Of a stretch of 10,279 bases of DNA, positions 1-5,801 are shown piece by piece. This DNA comes from Candidatus Calidifonticultor daggyaiensis (GTDB taxonomy: Bacteria > Actinomycetota > Humimicrobiia > Humimicrobiales > Humimicrobiaceae), in the NCBI GenBank assembly GCA_015661035.1, contig JACVJA010000024.1:1-10279 (forward strand), written 5' to 3'. Position 1 is the first letter of the stretch. Every line of letters starts with the position of its first letter. The translations under genes were made by a program, and so were the position numbers. Under the pieces are notes generated by a model. It was not told the origin of the DNA, searched no databases, and worked only from the letters and a program-made list of their open reading frames with translations.

Positions 1-1169
1 ATGCTATCCAAAACTATGATTTAAGAAAAATAGCAATTATAGATTTTGATGTTCATCATGGTAACGGAACTCAAGATATTTTTTATGCTGAAAGTGAGGT
101 TTTTTATATTTCAATTCATCAATATCCGCATTATCCTGGAAGCGGTTATTATCATGAAATCGGTTTAGGGCAAGGCAAAGGGTTTAATTTAAATATACCA
201 GTTACACCTTATTCAGAAGAGTCAGATTATTTATTTGCATTTATAGATATAGTTTTGCCAGCATTGATTTTTTATAAGCCTCAGCTAATTCTAGTTAGTG
301 CTGGGTTTGATTGTCACAAAGATGATATGCTGTCAAGTATAAATTTAGAGACTAGTTCTTTTTATAAATTGGCATGCCTAATTAAAATTATAAAGCATTT
401 TACCTCATATTATCCAGTTGGATTTGTATTAGAAGGTGGCTATAATTTAAATGCTTTATCTGAAAGTGTTTTAAAAGTAATTGAAGCAATTGATTTTTTT
501 GATGTTGAACAAAAAATTTTAAAACCATATCAGCTAAAATTAAATGGTTTAAATGAAAAAGATTTTGATAAAAATTTAAAAAATAAAAAAACAATAAATA
601 AAACAATAAATAATTTAGATAGAGACAATTTGAATTCTTTTACCTCTTTTTTAAAAGGAATATTTTTAAAAGATAGCAAGAAAAGTTTAATTCCTAATAA
701 GCAAAATATTAAAACTTTTGAAGCCATAAAGAAGATATTTTTTTTAGCATTTTTATTTTTATTAATTTTTTTATCGATAGGTTTTTTTATTAGCTGTAGA
801 GAATATGATAATAAGTTAGATATTGCTTACTTTTTTAAGACAGATCCAGAAAAAGCTGTTTTAAATTTTTTATATGCTTTAAACGCCCATGATTCTGAAT
901 ATATTTTTTCTAATTTACTTTTAGATTCAGATAGGAAAAAAATTAGTAAGGAAAAATTTATTGAAGAATTTGATAAAATATTATCCTCGGTTAAAAGTAT
1001 TGAAATTGAAAAAGTTGTTTATTTAGGATTTGAAAATGATTTATGTAAAGTTGTTGTAGATTTTAAGGTATATTATACAAATAGTAATGTTAGCAGCTAT
1101 AAAAAGTATTTTTATTTAAAAAAAGAAAATAATGTATGGAAATTGGTTTTTGATAAGACTTTTATATAA
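1..1169 (+). CDS. Histone deacetylase/AcuC-family zinc deacetylase (5' partial) fused to a membrane segment and NTF2-like domain
   Basis: The reading frame is open from base 3 to the TAA at 1167-1169 (388 visible residues), so the start lies before the window. The N-terminal part is a class II-type deacetylase of the arginase/deacetylase fold. DFDVHHGNGTQ (bases 42-74) supplies the zinc-ligand Asp and His, SAGFD (297-311) the third zinc ligand, and LEGGY (429-443) the catalytic Tyr. The usual upstream His-His pair must lie outside the window. The family removes acetyl groups from lysines or acetylpolyamines in the cytoplasm; the substrate here is unknown. After the catalytic domain comes a Lys/Asn-rich linker, then a hydrophobic helix (735-794) ending FFISC, which resembles a lipobox. 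A roughly 110-residue alpha+beta domain follows, reading like NTF2/DUF4878-type lipoprotein domains. I see no ATG or GTG with a ribosome site before the helix; a TTG at 630 is a weak candidate for a separate start. The deacetylase call is firm; the fusion is what the frame shows. Confidence 0.85.
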   Translation, partial: AIQNYDLRKIAIIDFDVHHGNGTQDIFYAESEVFYISIHQYPHYPGSGYYHEIGLGQGKGFNLNIPVTPYSEESDYLFAFIDIVLPALIFYKPQLILVSAGFDCHKDDMLSSINLETSSFYKLACLIKIIKHFTSYYPVGFVLEGGYNLNALSESVLKVIEAIDFFDVEQKILKPYQLKLNGLNEKDFDKNLKNKKTINKTINNLDRDNLNSFTSFLKGIFLKDSKKSLIPNKQNIKTFEAIKKIFFLAFLFLLIFLSIGFFISCREYDNKLDIAYFFKTDPEKAVLNFLYALNAHDSEYIFSNLLLDSDRKKISKEKFIEEFDKILSSVKSIEIEKVVYLGFENDLCKVVVDFKVYYTNSNVSSYKKYFYLKKENNVWKLVFDKTFI

Positions 1170-1187
1170 TTTTGTATGATTATGTAT

Positions 1188-1193
1188 TATAAT
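1188..1193 (+). promoter_or_regulatory. Possible -10 box upstream of grpE
   Basis: A perfect TATAAT lies in the 90-base gap between the deacetylase stop and the grpE start, about 65 bases before the ATG. No good -35 hexamer sits at 16-18 bases; the nearest TTG-type hexamer (TTGATA at 1150-1155) is too far away. The background is so AT-rich that a chance match is plausible. No CIRCE-type inverted repeat (the HrcA operator common before grpE) is present in the gap. Confidence 0.3.
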
Positions 1194-1259
1194 ATCATTT
1201 GATTTTTTTAAAAACCGCTTTAGTTTATTGTCTTTTTAAGTTTTTGGGAGGTGGTTAAA

Positions 1260-1973
1260 ATGGTTGATGAGAAAAAAGGTCCAAAAAAGGGTGATGAAGC
1301 AGTTGAAGAACTGCTCAAAATTAAAAAGAAGGTAAGCAAGCAAGATGGCCAAATTGATGATAAAAATGGCATTTGCATGGGTAAGGATAATGTGGATAAA
1401 GTCAGCAATAAAGTAAATTTAAATTTGGAAAAAGAAACTGAAGAAAGCATCGGAGAAAAAATTAAAATAGATTATGAAAAAGAAATTGAACAATACAAAG
1501 AAGAAATTGAGCTTTTAAGAAAAGAGCTTGAACATTATAAAAAAGTTGAAGAAGAATATCTTGATAAATTAAAAAGAATTCATGCAGATTATGATAACTA
1601 TAGAAAAAGGGCTTTAAAAGAACAAATAGACACAATTGCAAGAGCAAACAAAGATCTAATTGAAAAAATGTTGCCGATTATTGATAGTTTTGAGCAAGCC
1701 TTAATTATAGGTCAAGATTTAAAGGGAAGTGAGGATGAGTTCTTAAAAGGTGTTAAGATGATTTATCAAAAACTTATGGAAGTATTGGAAAAAGAAGGCG
1801 TTACTGTAATTGATCCAAAGGGGAAAGAATTTAATCCTCATGAATGTGAGGCTGTAGCAACAGAAAGTGTTGATGATGTTGAAGAAGGAATAATAACAGA
1901 GGTTTTAAGAAAGGGCTATAAGGTTAATGATTTTTTAATTAGACCAGCAATAGTCAAAGTTTGTAAAAAATAA
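1260..1973 (+). CDS. grpE: GrpE, nucleotide exchange factor of the DnaK chaperone
   Basis: GrpE dimers open the nucleotide cleft of DnaK (Hsp70) and release ADP during protein folding. This 237-residue protein has the usual order: a charged, disordered N-terminus (1-65), a long Glu/Lys-rich coiled coil (about 68-135), a helical bundle, and the C-terminal beta-wing. The beta-wing holds the family signature: FNPHECEAVA (191-200), a DDVEEG turn, and RKGYKVNDFLIRPAIVKV near the end. The start is ATG 1260. A strong Shine-Dalgarno run, GGGAGGTGG at 1246-1254, lies 5 bases before it. An in-frame GTG at 1251 sits inside that run and cannot be the start. No hrcA, dnaK or dnaJ is next to it, unlike the common heat-shock operon. 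lemA follows after 39 bases and may be cotranscribed. Identity is secure. Confidence 0.95.
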   Translation: MVDEKKGPKKGDEAVEELLKIKKKVSKQDGQIDDKNGICMGKDNVDKVSNKVNLNLEKETEESIGEKIKIDYEKEIEQYKEEIELLRKELEHYKKVEEEYLDKLKRIHADYDNYRKRALKEQIDTIARANKDLIEKMLPIIDSFEQALIIGQDLKGSEDEFLKGVKMIYQKLMEVLEKEGVTVIDPKGKEFNPHECEAVATESVDDVEEGIITEVLRKGYKVNDFLIRPAIVKVCKK

Positions 1974-1977
1974 ATAT

Positions 1978-1999
1978 AAGTTTAAAAATTTTAAAACTT
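1978..1999. repeat. AT-only near-palindrome between grpE and lemA
   Basis: The 22 bases from AAGTTT to AAACTT form an inverted repeat with one mismatched pair per arm, just after the grpE stop and just before the lemA ribosome site. It has no G-C-rich stem and no following T run, so it is not a convincing terminator. It could be a weak hairpin or simply AT-rich background. Confidence 0.3.
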
Positions 2000-2012
2000 T
2001 AGCAAGGAGAAA

Positions 2013-2744
2013 ATGGTGCAGTACAATCATCAAAATTATATTCAAAGAATGTACCAGCAGGGTGGGAATAATTCATCTGATTATAAGTCTAATTATCAGC
2101 CTCAATATATAAATTCGACACCTCCACCAGGCCAGCAGTCAGGTCAGCCAAGAAGATTTTCACCAGGCTGTTTAGGCGGAGCAGCTGCAGTAATTGTAGT
2201 TTTAGTTTTAATAATTATGGCTGTTTCCATAATTTTTGGTGGCAGAAATAATATGGTGACAAAAGAAATTGCTGTTGAAAACGCTTGGGCGCAAGTGCAA
2301 GATGTTTATCAAAGAAGATTGGATTTGGTGCCAAATTTAGCAGAAAGTGCAAAAGGCTATATGAAGCTTGAAAAGGATATATTTAAAGCAATTGCAGAAG
2401 CAAGAAGTGGGATACAGAGTGCAGCTAATCCCAGTCAGCTTGAAAATGCAACCAAAGATATTAATTCTTTAATTAGAGATATTAAAGTAGTTGTAGAAGA
2501 TACACCTGAGCTTAAGGCAAGCGAGGTTGTAAAAGATTTAATGACTCAGCTTGAAGGTACTGAAAATAGGATTGCTGTTGAAAGAATGAGATATAATGAA
2601 GCTGTAAAAGACTATAATACATATATAAGGTTATTTCCAAATAATTTTGTTGCCAGCCTTTTTGGATTTACACCAAAAGAATTTTTTGAAGCCCAGCCAG
2701 GTGCTGAAACTGCCCCTGAAATAAATCTTGAGCTAGAAGAATAA
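2013..2744 (+). CDS. lemA: LemA family membrane protein
   Basis: This 243-residue protein has a cytoplasmic-type N-terminal extension rich in Gln, Tyr, Pro and Asn (1-50), one membrane helix (about 54-77), and a LemA domain (about 81-228). Family landmarks are the W-containing segment leading to RRLDLVPNL (101-109), EARSGI (129-134), GTENRIAVERMRYN (182-195), and YNTYIRLFP followed by GFTPKEFF. LemA proteins are helical, membrane-anchored proteins of unclear role, repeatedly found beside TPM-domain genes, as here. AAGGAG (2004-2009) leaves only 3 bases before ATG 2013; the next codon but one... specifically the adjacent GTG at 2016 has a better 6-base spacing, so the true start could be one codon later. 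The N-terminal extension is longer and more polar than in typical LemA proteins, which begin close to the helix. Family call firm; function not known. Confidence 0.9.
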   Translation: MVQYNHQNYIQRMYQQGGNNSSDYKSNYQPQYINSTPPPGQQSGQPRRFSPGCLGGAAAVIVVLVLIIMAVSIIFGGRNNMVTKEIAVENAWAQVQDVYQRRLDLVPNLAESAKGYMKLEKDIFKAIAEARSGIQSAANPSQLENATKDINSLIRDIKVVVEDTPELKASEVVKDLMTQLEGTENRIAVERMRYNEAVKDYNTYIRLFPNNFVASLFGFTPKEFFEAQPGAETAPEINLELEE

Positions 2745-2768
2745 GGCTTTTTAATGTAAGTTGTTTTT

Positions 2769-2807
2769 AAAGTTTAAAATTGTTATTAACTTTTAATTTT
2801 AAACCTT
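2769..2807 (+). terminator. AT-rich hairpin downstream of lemA, possible weak terminator
   Basis: GTTTAAAATT (2772-2781) and AATTTTAAAC (2795-2804) are perfect inverted repeats around a 13-base loop. One mismatch further out the pairing extends by AA/TT. The sequence beyond is T-rich but has no clean T tract, and the stem is almost all A-T, so termination strength is doubtful. Its place at the 3' end of lemA, before a fresh promoter-like region, is the main support. Confidence 0.3.
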
Positions 2808-2865
2808 ATATTCTTTTATTTATAAAATATAAGTCATTATTATTTTTTTATTTTATTTCATTAAA

Positions 2866-2895
2866 TATAATTGCAGTTTATATAATTGTAGTTTA
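2866..2895 (+). repeat. 15-base tandem duplication carrying two TATAAT boxes upstream of the TPM gene
   Basis: TATAATTGCAGTTTA (2866-2880) is followed directly by TATAATTGTAGTTTA (2881-2895), one mismatch in 15. Each unit starts with a perfect -10 hexamer, and the second lies 37 bases before the ATG at 2923. The pair may be two stacked promoters for the TPM-sigI-rsgI-DUF4349 operon. No good -35 boxes are visible at the standard distance. The TPM gene has no recognisable Shine-Dalgarno sequence. Confidence 0.5.
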
Positions 2896-2922
2896 ATTTA
2901 AATATATTTACTTCTTTTTAAT

Positions 2923-3915
2923 ATGATTATTAATTTTAAGAAATTTTTTCTTTCAAATTTAAAAATTTTTTTTATTTTTATAATATCCTTTTTATTTTTT
3001 TATTCAGCAATTTCTTTTTATCTGCAGAGTTTTTTAACTGCTGATGTCTTGTACCCTGATTACACTTCATTTGTAAATGACTATACTGGAGTAGTTTCGG
3101 CAGATTGGAAAAACAAGATAGAAAATCTCTGCAAAGATGTTAAAAATAAAACAGGTGCAGAAATTGCTGTAGCTGTAATTAATAGTTTAGAAGGCTTAAC
3201 AATAGAAGAATATGCTGTAAAGTTATTTGAAAAGTGGAAAATAGGAAAAGCAGATAAAGATAATGGAGTGCTTCTTTTAATTGCTATCAAAGATAGAAGA
3301 TTAAGAATTGAGGTTGGATATGGGCTTGAAGGCGCAATAACCGATTTAGAAGCTGGGGATATTGTCAATGATGTTATATCCCCGTTTTTTAAAAAAGAAA
3401 ATTATGGTGAGGGTATTTATAACGGTGTTGCAGCAATTGCACACGAAATTTATAAAGAGTATGGTATAGAAAGTTCAATAGAGGCAACTCAATTAAGTAC
3501 AAAAAAAAGCGCAATTGGTTTTTTTAATTCAATATTAGATTCTTTTGGTGATGGCAGCGGTTATTGTTTTTTTTGCTGTGTTCCAATTTTTTTATTTGGC
3601 TTAATTCTGTCAATAATTAAATCCATTCTTAGAAGAAAATGTCCAAGGTGTAAAAAACTAACATTAAAAATAAAGCAAATAATAATTCAAGAACCGACTT
3701 ATAATACTAATGGTAAAATGCTTGAGACCAGGACGTGTTCTAATTGTGGTTATAGTGATAAAAGAATAATAACTTTGCCTAAAAAATCCAGAAGTTCATC
3801 TGGTGGAGGGTTTTTTACAGGTGGTGGTTCTTTTAGCAGTGGCAGTGGTGGAGGCGGATTTGGTGGATTTGGCGGAGGCTCATCTGGTGGAGGGGGTGCC
3901 AGTGGGGGGTGGTAA
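2923..3915 (+). CDS. TPM-domain (YgcG/Psb32-type) membrane protein with zinc ribbon and Gly-rich tail
   Basis: The protein has 330 residues. It starts with a hydrophobic signal or anchor segment (about 13-40, possible cleavage after LTA). The TPM domain (about 53-178) holds DYTGVVS, TGAEIAVAVI, NGVLLLIAIKDRRLRIEVGYGLEG and the helix YGEGIYNGVAAI. A second membrane helix (about 214-236) carries a CFFCC cluster. Then comes a zinc-ribbon-like pair, CPRC (240-243) and CSNC (272-275), and a Gly/Ser tail ending GGGGASGGW, typical of the family. TPM domains are thought to act outside the membrane; phosphatase or assembly roles have been proposed for relatives, and none can be assigned here. The zinc ribbon and tail would lie on the cytoplasmic side. 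ATG 2923 gives the full signal segment, although no ribosome site precedes it. It follows lemA, a frequent pairing, and overlaps the next gene. Confidence 0.88.
   Translation: MIINFKKFFLSNLKIFFIFIISFLFFYSAISFYLQSFLTADVLYPDYTSFVNDYTGVVSADWKNKIENLCKDVKNKTGAEIAVAVINSLEGLTIEEYAVKLFEKWKIGKADKDNGVLLLIAIKDRRLRIEVGYGLEGAITDLEAGDIVNDVISPFFKKENYGEGIYNGVAAIAHEIYKEYGIESSIEATQLSTKKSAIGFFNSILDSFGDGSGYCFFCCVPIFLFGLILSIIKSILRRKCPRCKKLTLKIKQIIIQEPTYNTNGKMLETRTCSNCGYSDKRIITLPKKSRSSSGGGFFTGGGSFSSGSGGGGFGGFGGGSSGGGGASGGW
3889..3896 (+). promoter_or_regulatory. Ribosome site for the sigma factor gene inside the TPM Gly codons
   Basis: GGAGGGGG within the codons of the Gly-rich tail is the best Shine-Dalgarno match before the GTG start at 3909, with a 12-base spacer. 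A G run at 3904-3909 abuts the start. Together with the 7-base gene overlap this suggests translational coupling of the sigma factor to the TPM protein. The spacing is longer than ideal. Confidence 0.45.
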
Positions 3916-4616
3916 ATATTATAAGTTCCAACAGCCCTGAAGATTTAGTTTTAAGAGCAAAAAAAGATAATAATATTACAGAAAAACTAATTGAGCAATT
4001 TAAACCATTTATTGCAAGCATTATTCAGAAAAAAATAGGCAAGTATTTAGAGTATGGTGTAGATGACGAACTATCAATTGGTCTTATTGCGTTTAATGAA
4101 GCCATAAAAAATTATGACATAAATAAAGGAAAATTTTTAAGTTTTGCAAGACTAGTAATTATTAATAGACTTATTGATTATTATAGGAAACAAGCAAAAA
4201 TAAAAACAGTTTCAATAAATGGAAAAAGCGATAACCAGGATAATAACAATAGTGGCGTAATTGAGCTTCTTGATAAAAAAGCAATTGATCAATTTAGTTA
4301 TAATAGTGAAATTGAAGACAGAAAATTTGAGATTATGGAATATACAAAAATTTTAAAAGAGTGGAAAATTAATTTTTCTGACCTTGTAAACATTTGCCCC
4401 AAACAACAAAGTTTAAGGGAAGATTATAAAAAAATAGCCAAAGTTATTGCTAATGACAGTTTTTTATTTAATGAACTTGTTAGAACAAAAAGACTTCCTA
4501 TTAAATATTTAGAAAAGCTTTTCCCTATACACCGAAAAAAAATTGAAAGGGGACGAATATATATAATAGCTTTGGCAATTGCAATAAAAAATAAATTAAG
4601 TTTTTTAAATATTTAA
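3909..4616 (+). CDS. sigI: SigI-family RNA polymerase sigma factor
   Basis: The product is a 235-residue sigma-70 family protein close in length to SigI proteins. An N-terminal region-2 domain (about 28-97) shows FKPFIASI, DELSIGLIAFNEAI, GKFLSFARLVI and RLIDYYRKQ, which bind core polymerase and the -10 element. A low-complexity Asn/Asp linker follows (about 103-135). The C-terminal SigI domain (about 138-228) shows EIMEYTKILKEWKINFSDLV, CPKQQSLR, KRLPIKYLE and HRKKIERGRIYIIA in place of a classical region 4. SigI factors direct genes for heat stress, wall homeostasis or polysaccharide sensing and are held by a cognate membrane anti-sigma factor, here the next gene. The start is GTG 3909, overlapping the TPM stop by 7 bases; no other in-frame start lies nearby upstream. 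Family call firm; the regulon is unknown. Confidence 0.9.
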   Translation: MVNIISSNSPEDLVLRAKKDNNITEKLIEQFKPFIASIIQKKIGKYLEYGVDDELSIGLIAFNEAIKNYDINKGKFLSFARLVIINRLIDYYRKQAKIKTVSINGKSDNQDNNNSGVIELLDKKAIDQFSYNSEIEDRKFEIMEYTKILKEWKINFSDLVNICPKQQSLREDYKKIAKVIANDSFLFNELVRTKRLPIKYLEKLFPIHRKKIERGRIYIIALAIAIKNKLSFLNI

Positions 4617-4641
4617 ATTATGAAGTTATTTAAATTATGAA
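4610..4641 (+). repeat. 15-base direct repeat across the sigI stop and rsgI start
   Basis: TATTTAAATTATGAA occurs at 4610-4624 and exactly again at 4627-4641, a 17-base period. The first copy holds the sigma factor stop TAA; the second holds the anti-sigma start ATG. The first ATG (4620) opens a six-codon reading frame, MKLFKL, whose TGA (4638-4640) overlaps the real start as ATGA. This is either a recent duplication that moved the start, or a small leader that couples translation. Confidence 0.6.
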
Positions 4642-5776
4642 TAATAATTATAATAATAAAGATAAATTTGTAAAAGCTTATATATTAGAAATCGGTAAAA
4701 ATTATTTAATCTTTCTTACAGCTGATGGACAGTTTATAAAAATTTCACAAAGTAATAATTTTTATGAGATTGGTGATGAAGTAATTTTAGATAAAAGTCA
4801 GTTAATTCAACCTCATTTTAATTTAAAGGATAAGATAATATATTTTAAAGATTCATTTATTTCTTCTTTAAAAGAGTTTCTTTTTGGAAATAATTTTAAG
4901 GGCTTAAAAGGTGCTGTAGCAGGTATTGCTGTCATGTTAGTTTTAGCTTTAGGTATCTATTTTGGGATTAATTATATAAGTAAGTTTAATATTTTTTCAA
5001 GTTTGCATATTGCTGCTGCACCAGAAAATTTGCAAAAAAATGATTTAACTGGTGATTTCAAAGACATTGAGAAAAACGCCCAAGACAGGAAAGACACCCA
5101 AGAAAAAGCAATGTTATCCCAAGGTTCCTCTGAACAACCGTCTCTTGCAATTGCAGTTCCACAGGATAATAAAACATGCCCTGATAAAGGTTCTGATAGA
5201 AGTATAACTGATGATGAAGAACAAAATAAACAGTCTGATTCCTTAAATGTTGGTAGTGAAAACAGCTTGTCCAATTATATAATTTTTACTAAAGGTAAAA
5301 TAATATTGTTAAGCGATGAAGAGGGTAGCCCTGAAAGCATAATAATTAGTGATGAAGAGCTTAAACAAATACAAAGTCAACCTATTCTTTTTAAGGGGTT
5401 TTATACAATTGAAGAGCTTGGAAAAGATTCCTTTTTAGAATATCCTGATATAAAGATAGGTTATAAAATAGAGAAAATTAAGGCTGAGGATTTTGAGGAA
5501 GCTATTTCCAATAATGAAACCACAGGCAAAAAAGAATCAACAAAAAATACCTTAGATTACAATGTACTTACTTTTATTTTTACTGGTATTAAAGAACAAA
5601 AAGTTTTTAATGGAAATATTAATGCTGAATTAAATGACGAAAAATTAATTAATACAAGAATTTTCTCAATGGTATTTAAAGATTTTAAATTTGGCCAAAA
5701 TAGAACCGAAGAAATTTTTCTTTCAGATTTTGAAAGAAGTTTTAATATAATAGTTTATGGATATTTTACTAATTAA
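4637..5776 (+). CDS. rsgI: RsgI-like transmembrane anti-sigma factor
   Basis: The 379-residue protein has the layout of the membrane inhibitor of SigI. A short N-terminal cytoplasmic RsgI-type domain (about 11-55) reads KAYILEIGKNYLIFLTADGQF and YEIGDEVIL, the small beta fold that binds SigI. A basic stretch precedes one membrane helix (about 92-116). Outside the membrane lie a Ser/Gln/Asp/Glu-rich linker (about 127-210) and a roughly 165-residue domain (about 211-379) that I do not recognise. It contains alternating strand-like segments such as NYIIFTKGKIILL and NTLDYNVLTFIFTGI and ends SFNIIVYGYF. Known RsgI proteins have a conserved domain after the helix that cleaves itself at Asn-Pro; this protein has no Asn-Pro anywhere. 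It lies 20 bases after sigI, supporting the pairing. No clear Shine-Dalgarno site precedes ATG 4637. The N-terminus and context make the role likely; the sensed signal is unknown. Confidence 0.8.
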   Translation: MNNNYNNKDKFVKAYILEIGKNYLIFLTADGQFIKISQSNNFYEIGDEVILDKSQLIQPHFNLKDKIIYFKDSFISSLKEFLFGNNFKGLKGAVAGIAVMLVLALGIYFGINYISKFNIFSSLHIAAAPENLQKNDLTGDFKDIEKNAQDRKDTQEKAMLSQGSSEQPSLAIAVPQDNKTCPDKGSDRSITDDEEQNKQSDSLNVGSENSLSNYIIFTKGKIILLSDEEGSPESIIISDEELKQIQSQPILFKGFYTIEELGKDSFLEYPDIKIGYKIEKIKAEDFEEAISNNETTGKKESTKNTLDYNVLTFIFTGIKEQKVFNGNINAELNDEKLINTRIFSMVFKDFKFGQNRTEEIFLSDFERSFNIIVYGYFTN

Positions 5777-5801
5777 AAGCAATTAGAAAGGAATAAAGAT
5801 A

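Noticed and set aside
735..770. Frameshift at the T8 run as the cause of the deacetylase fusion
   Set aside because: The residues on both sides of the run are in the same frame and form one continuous hydrophobic helix, so there is no sign of a frame change at that point.
1170..1259. CIRCE operator or other HrcA site before grpE
   Set aside because: No TTAGCACTC/GAGTGCTAA inverted repeat or recognisable variant is present in the gap.
1251..1259. GTG at 1251 as the grpE start
   Set aside because: It lies inside the GGGAGGTGG ribosome site that is correctly spaced for ATG 1260.
3081..3368. 95-codon open frame on the minus strand within the TPM gene
   Set aside because: It is antisense to a well-supported domain, has no family resemblance and no ribosome site.
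2745..3908. SigI-type autoregulatory promoter upstream of the sigma factor gene
   Set aside because: No C-rich -35 with a CGAA-like -10, as described for SigI promoters, could be found in the spacer or in the TPM gene upstream of sigI.
4972..5274. 100-codon open frame on the minus strand opposite the anti-sigma gene
   Set aside because: It lies fully inside rsgI, has no ribosome site, and shows a low-complexity Ser/Leu composition expected from the antisense of a Glu/Lys/Ser-rich coding stretch.
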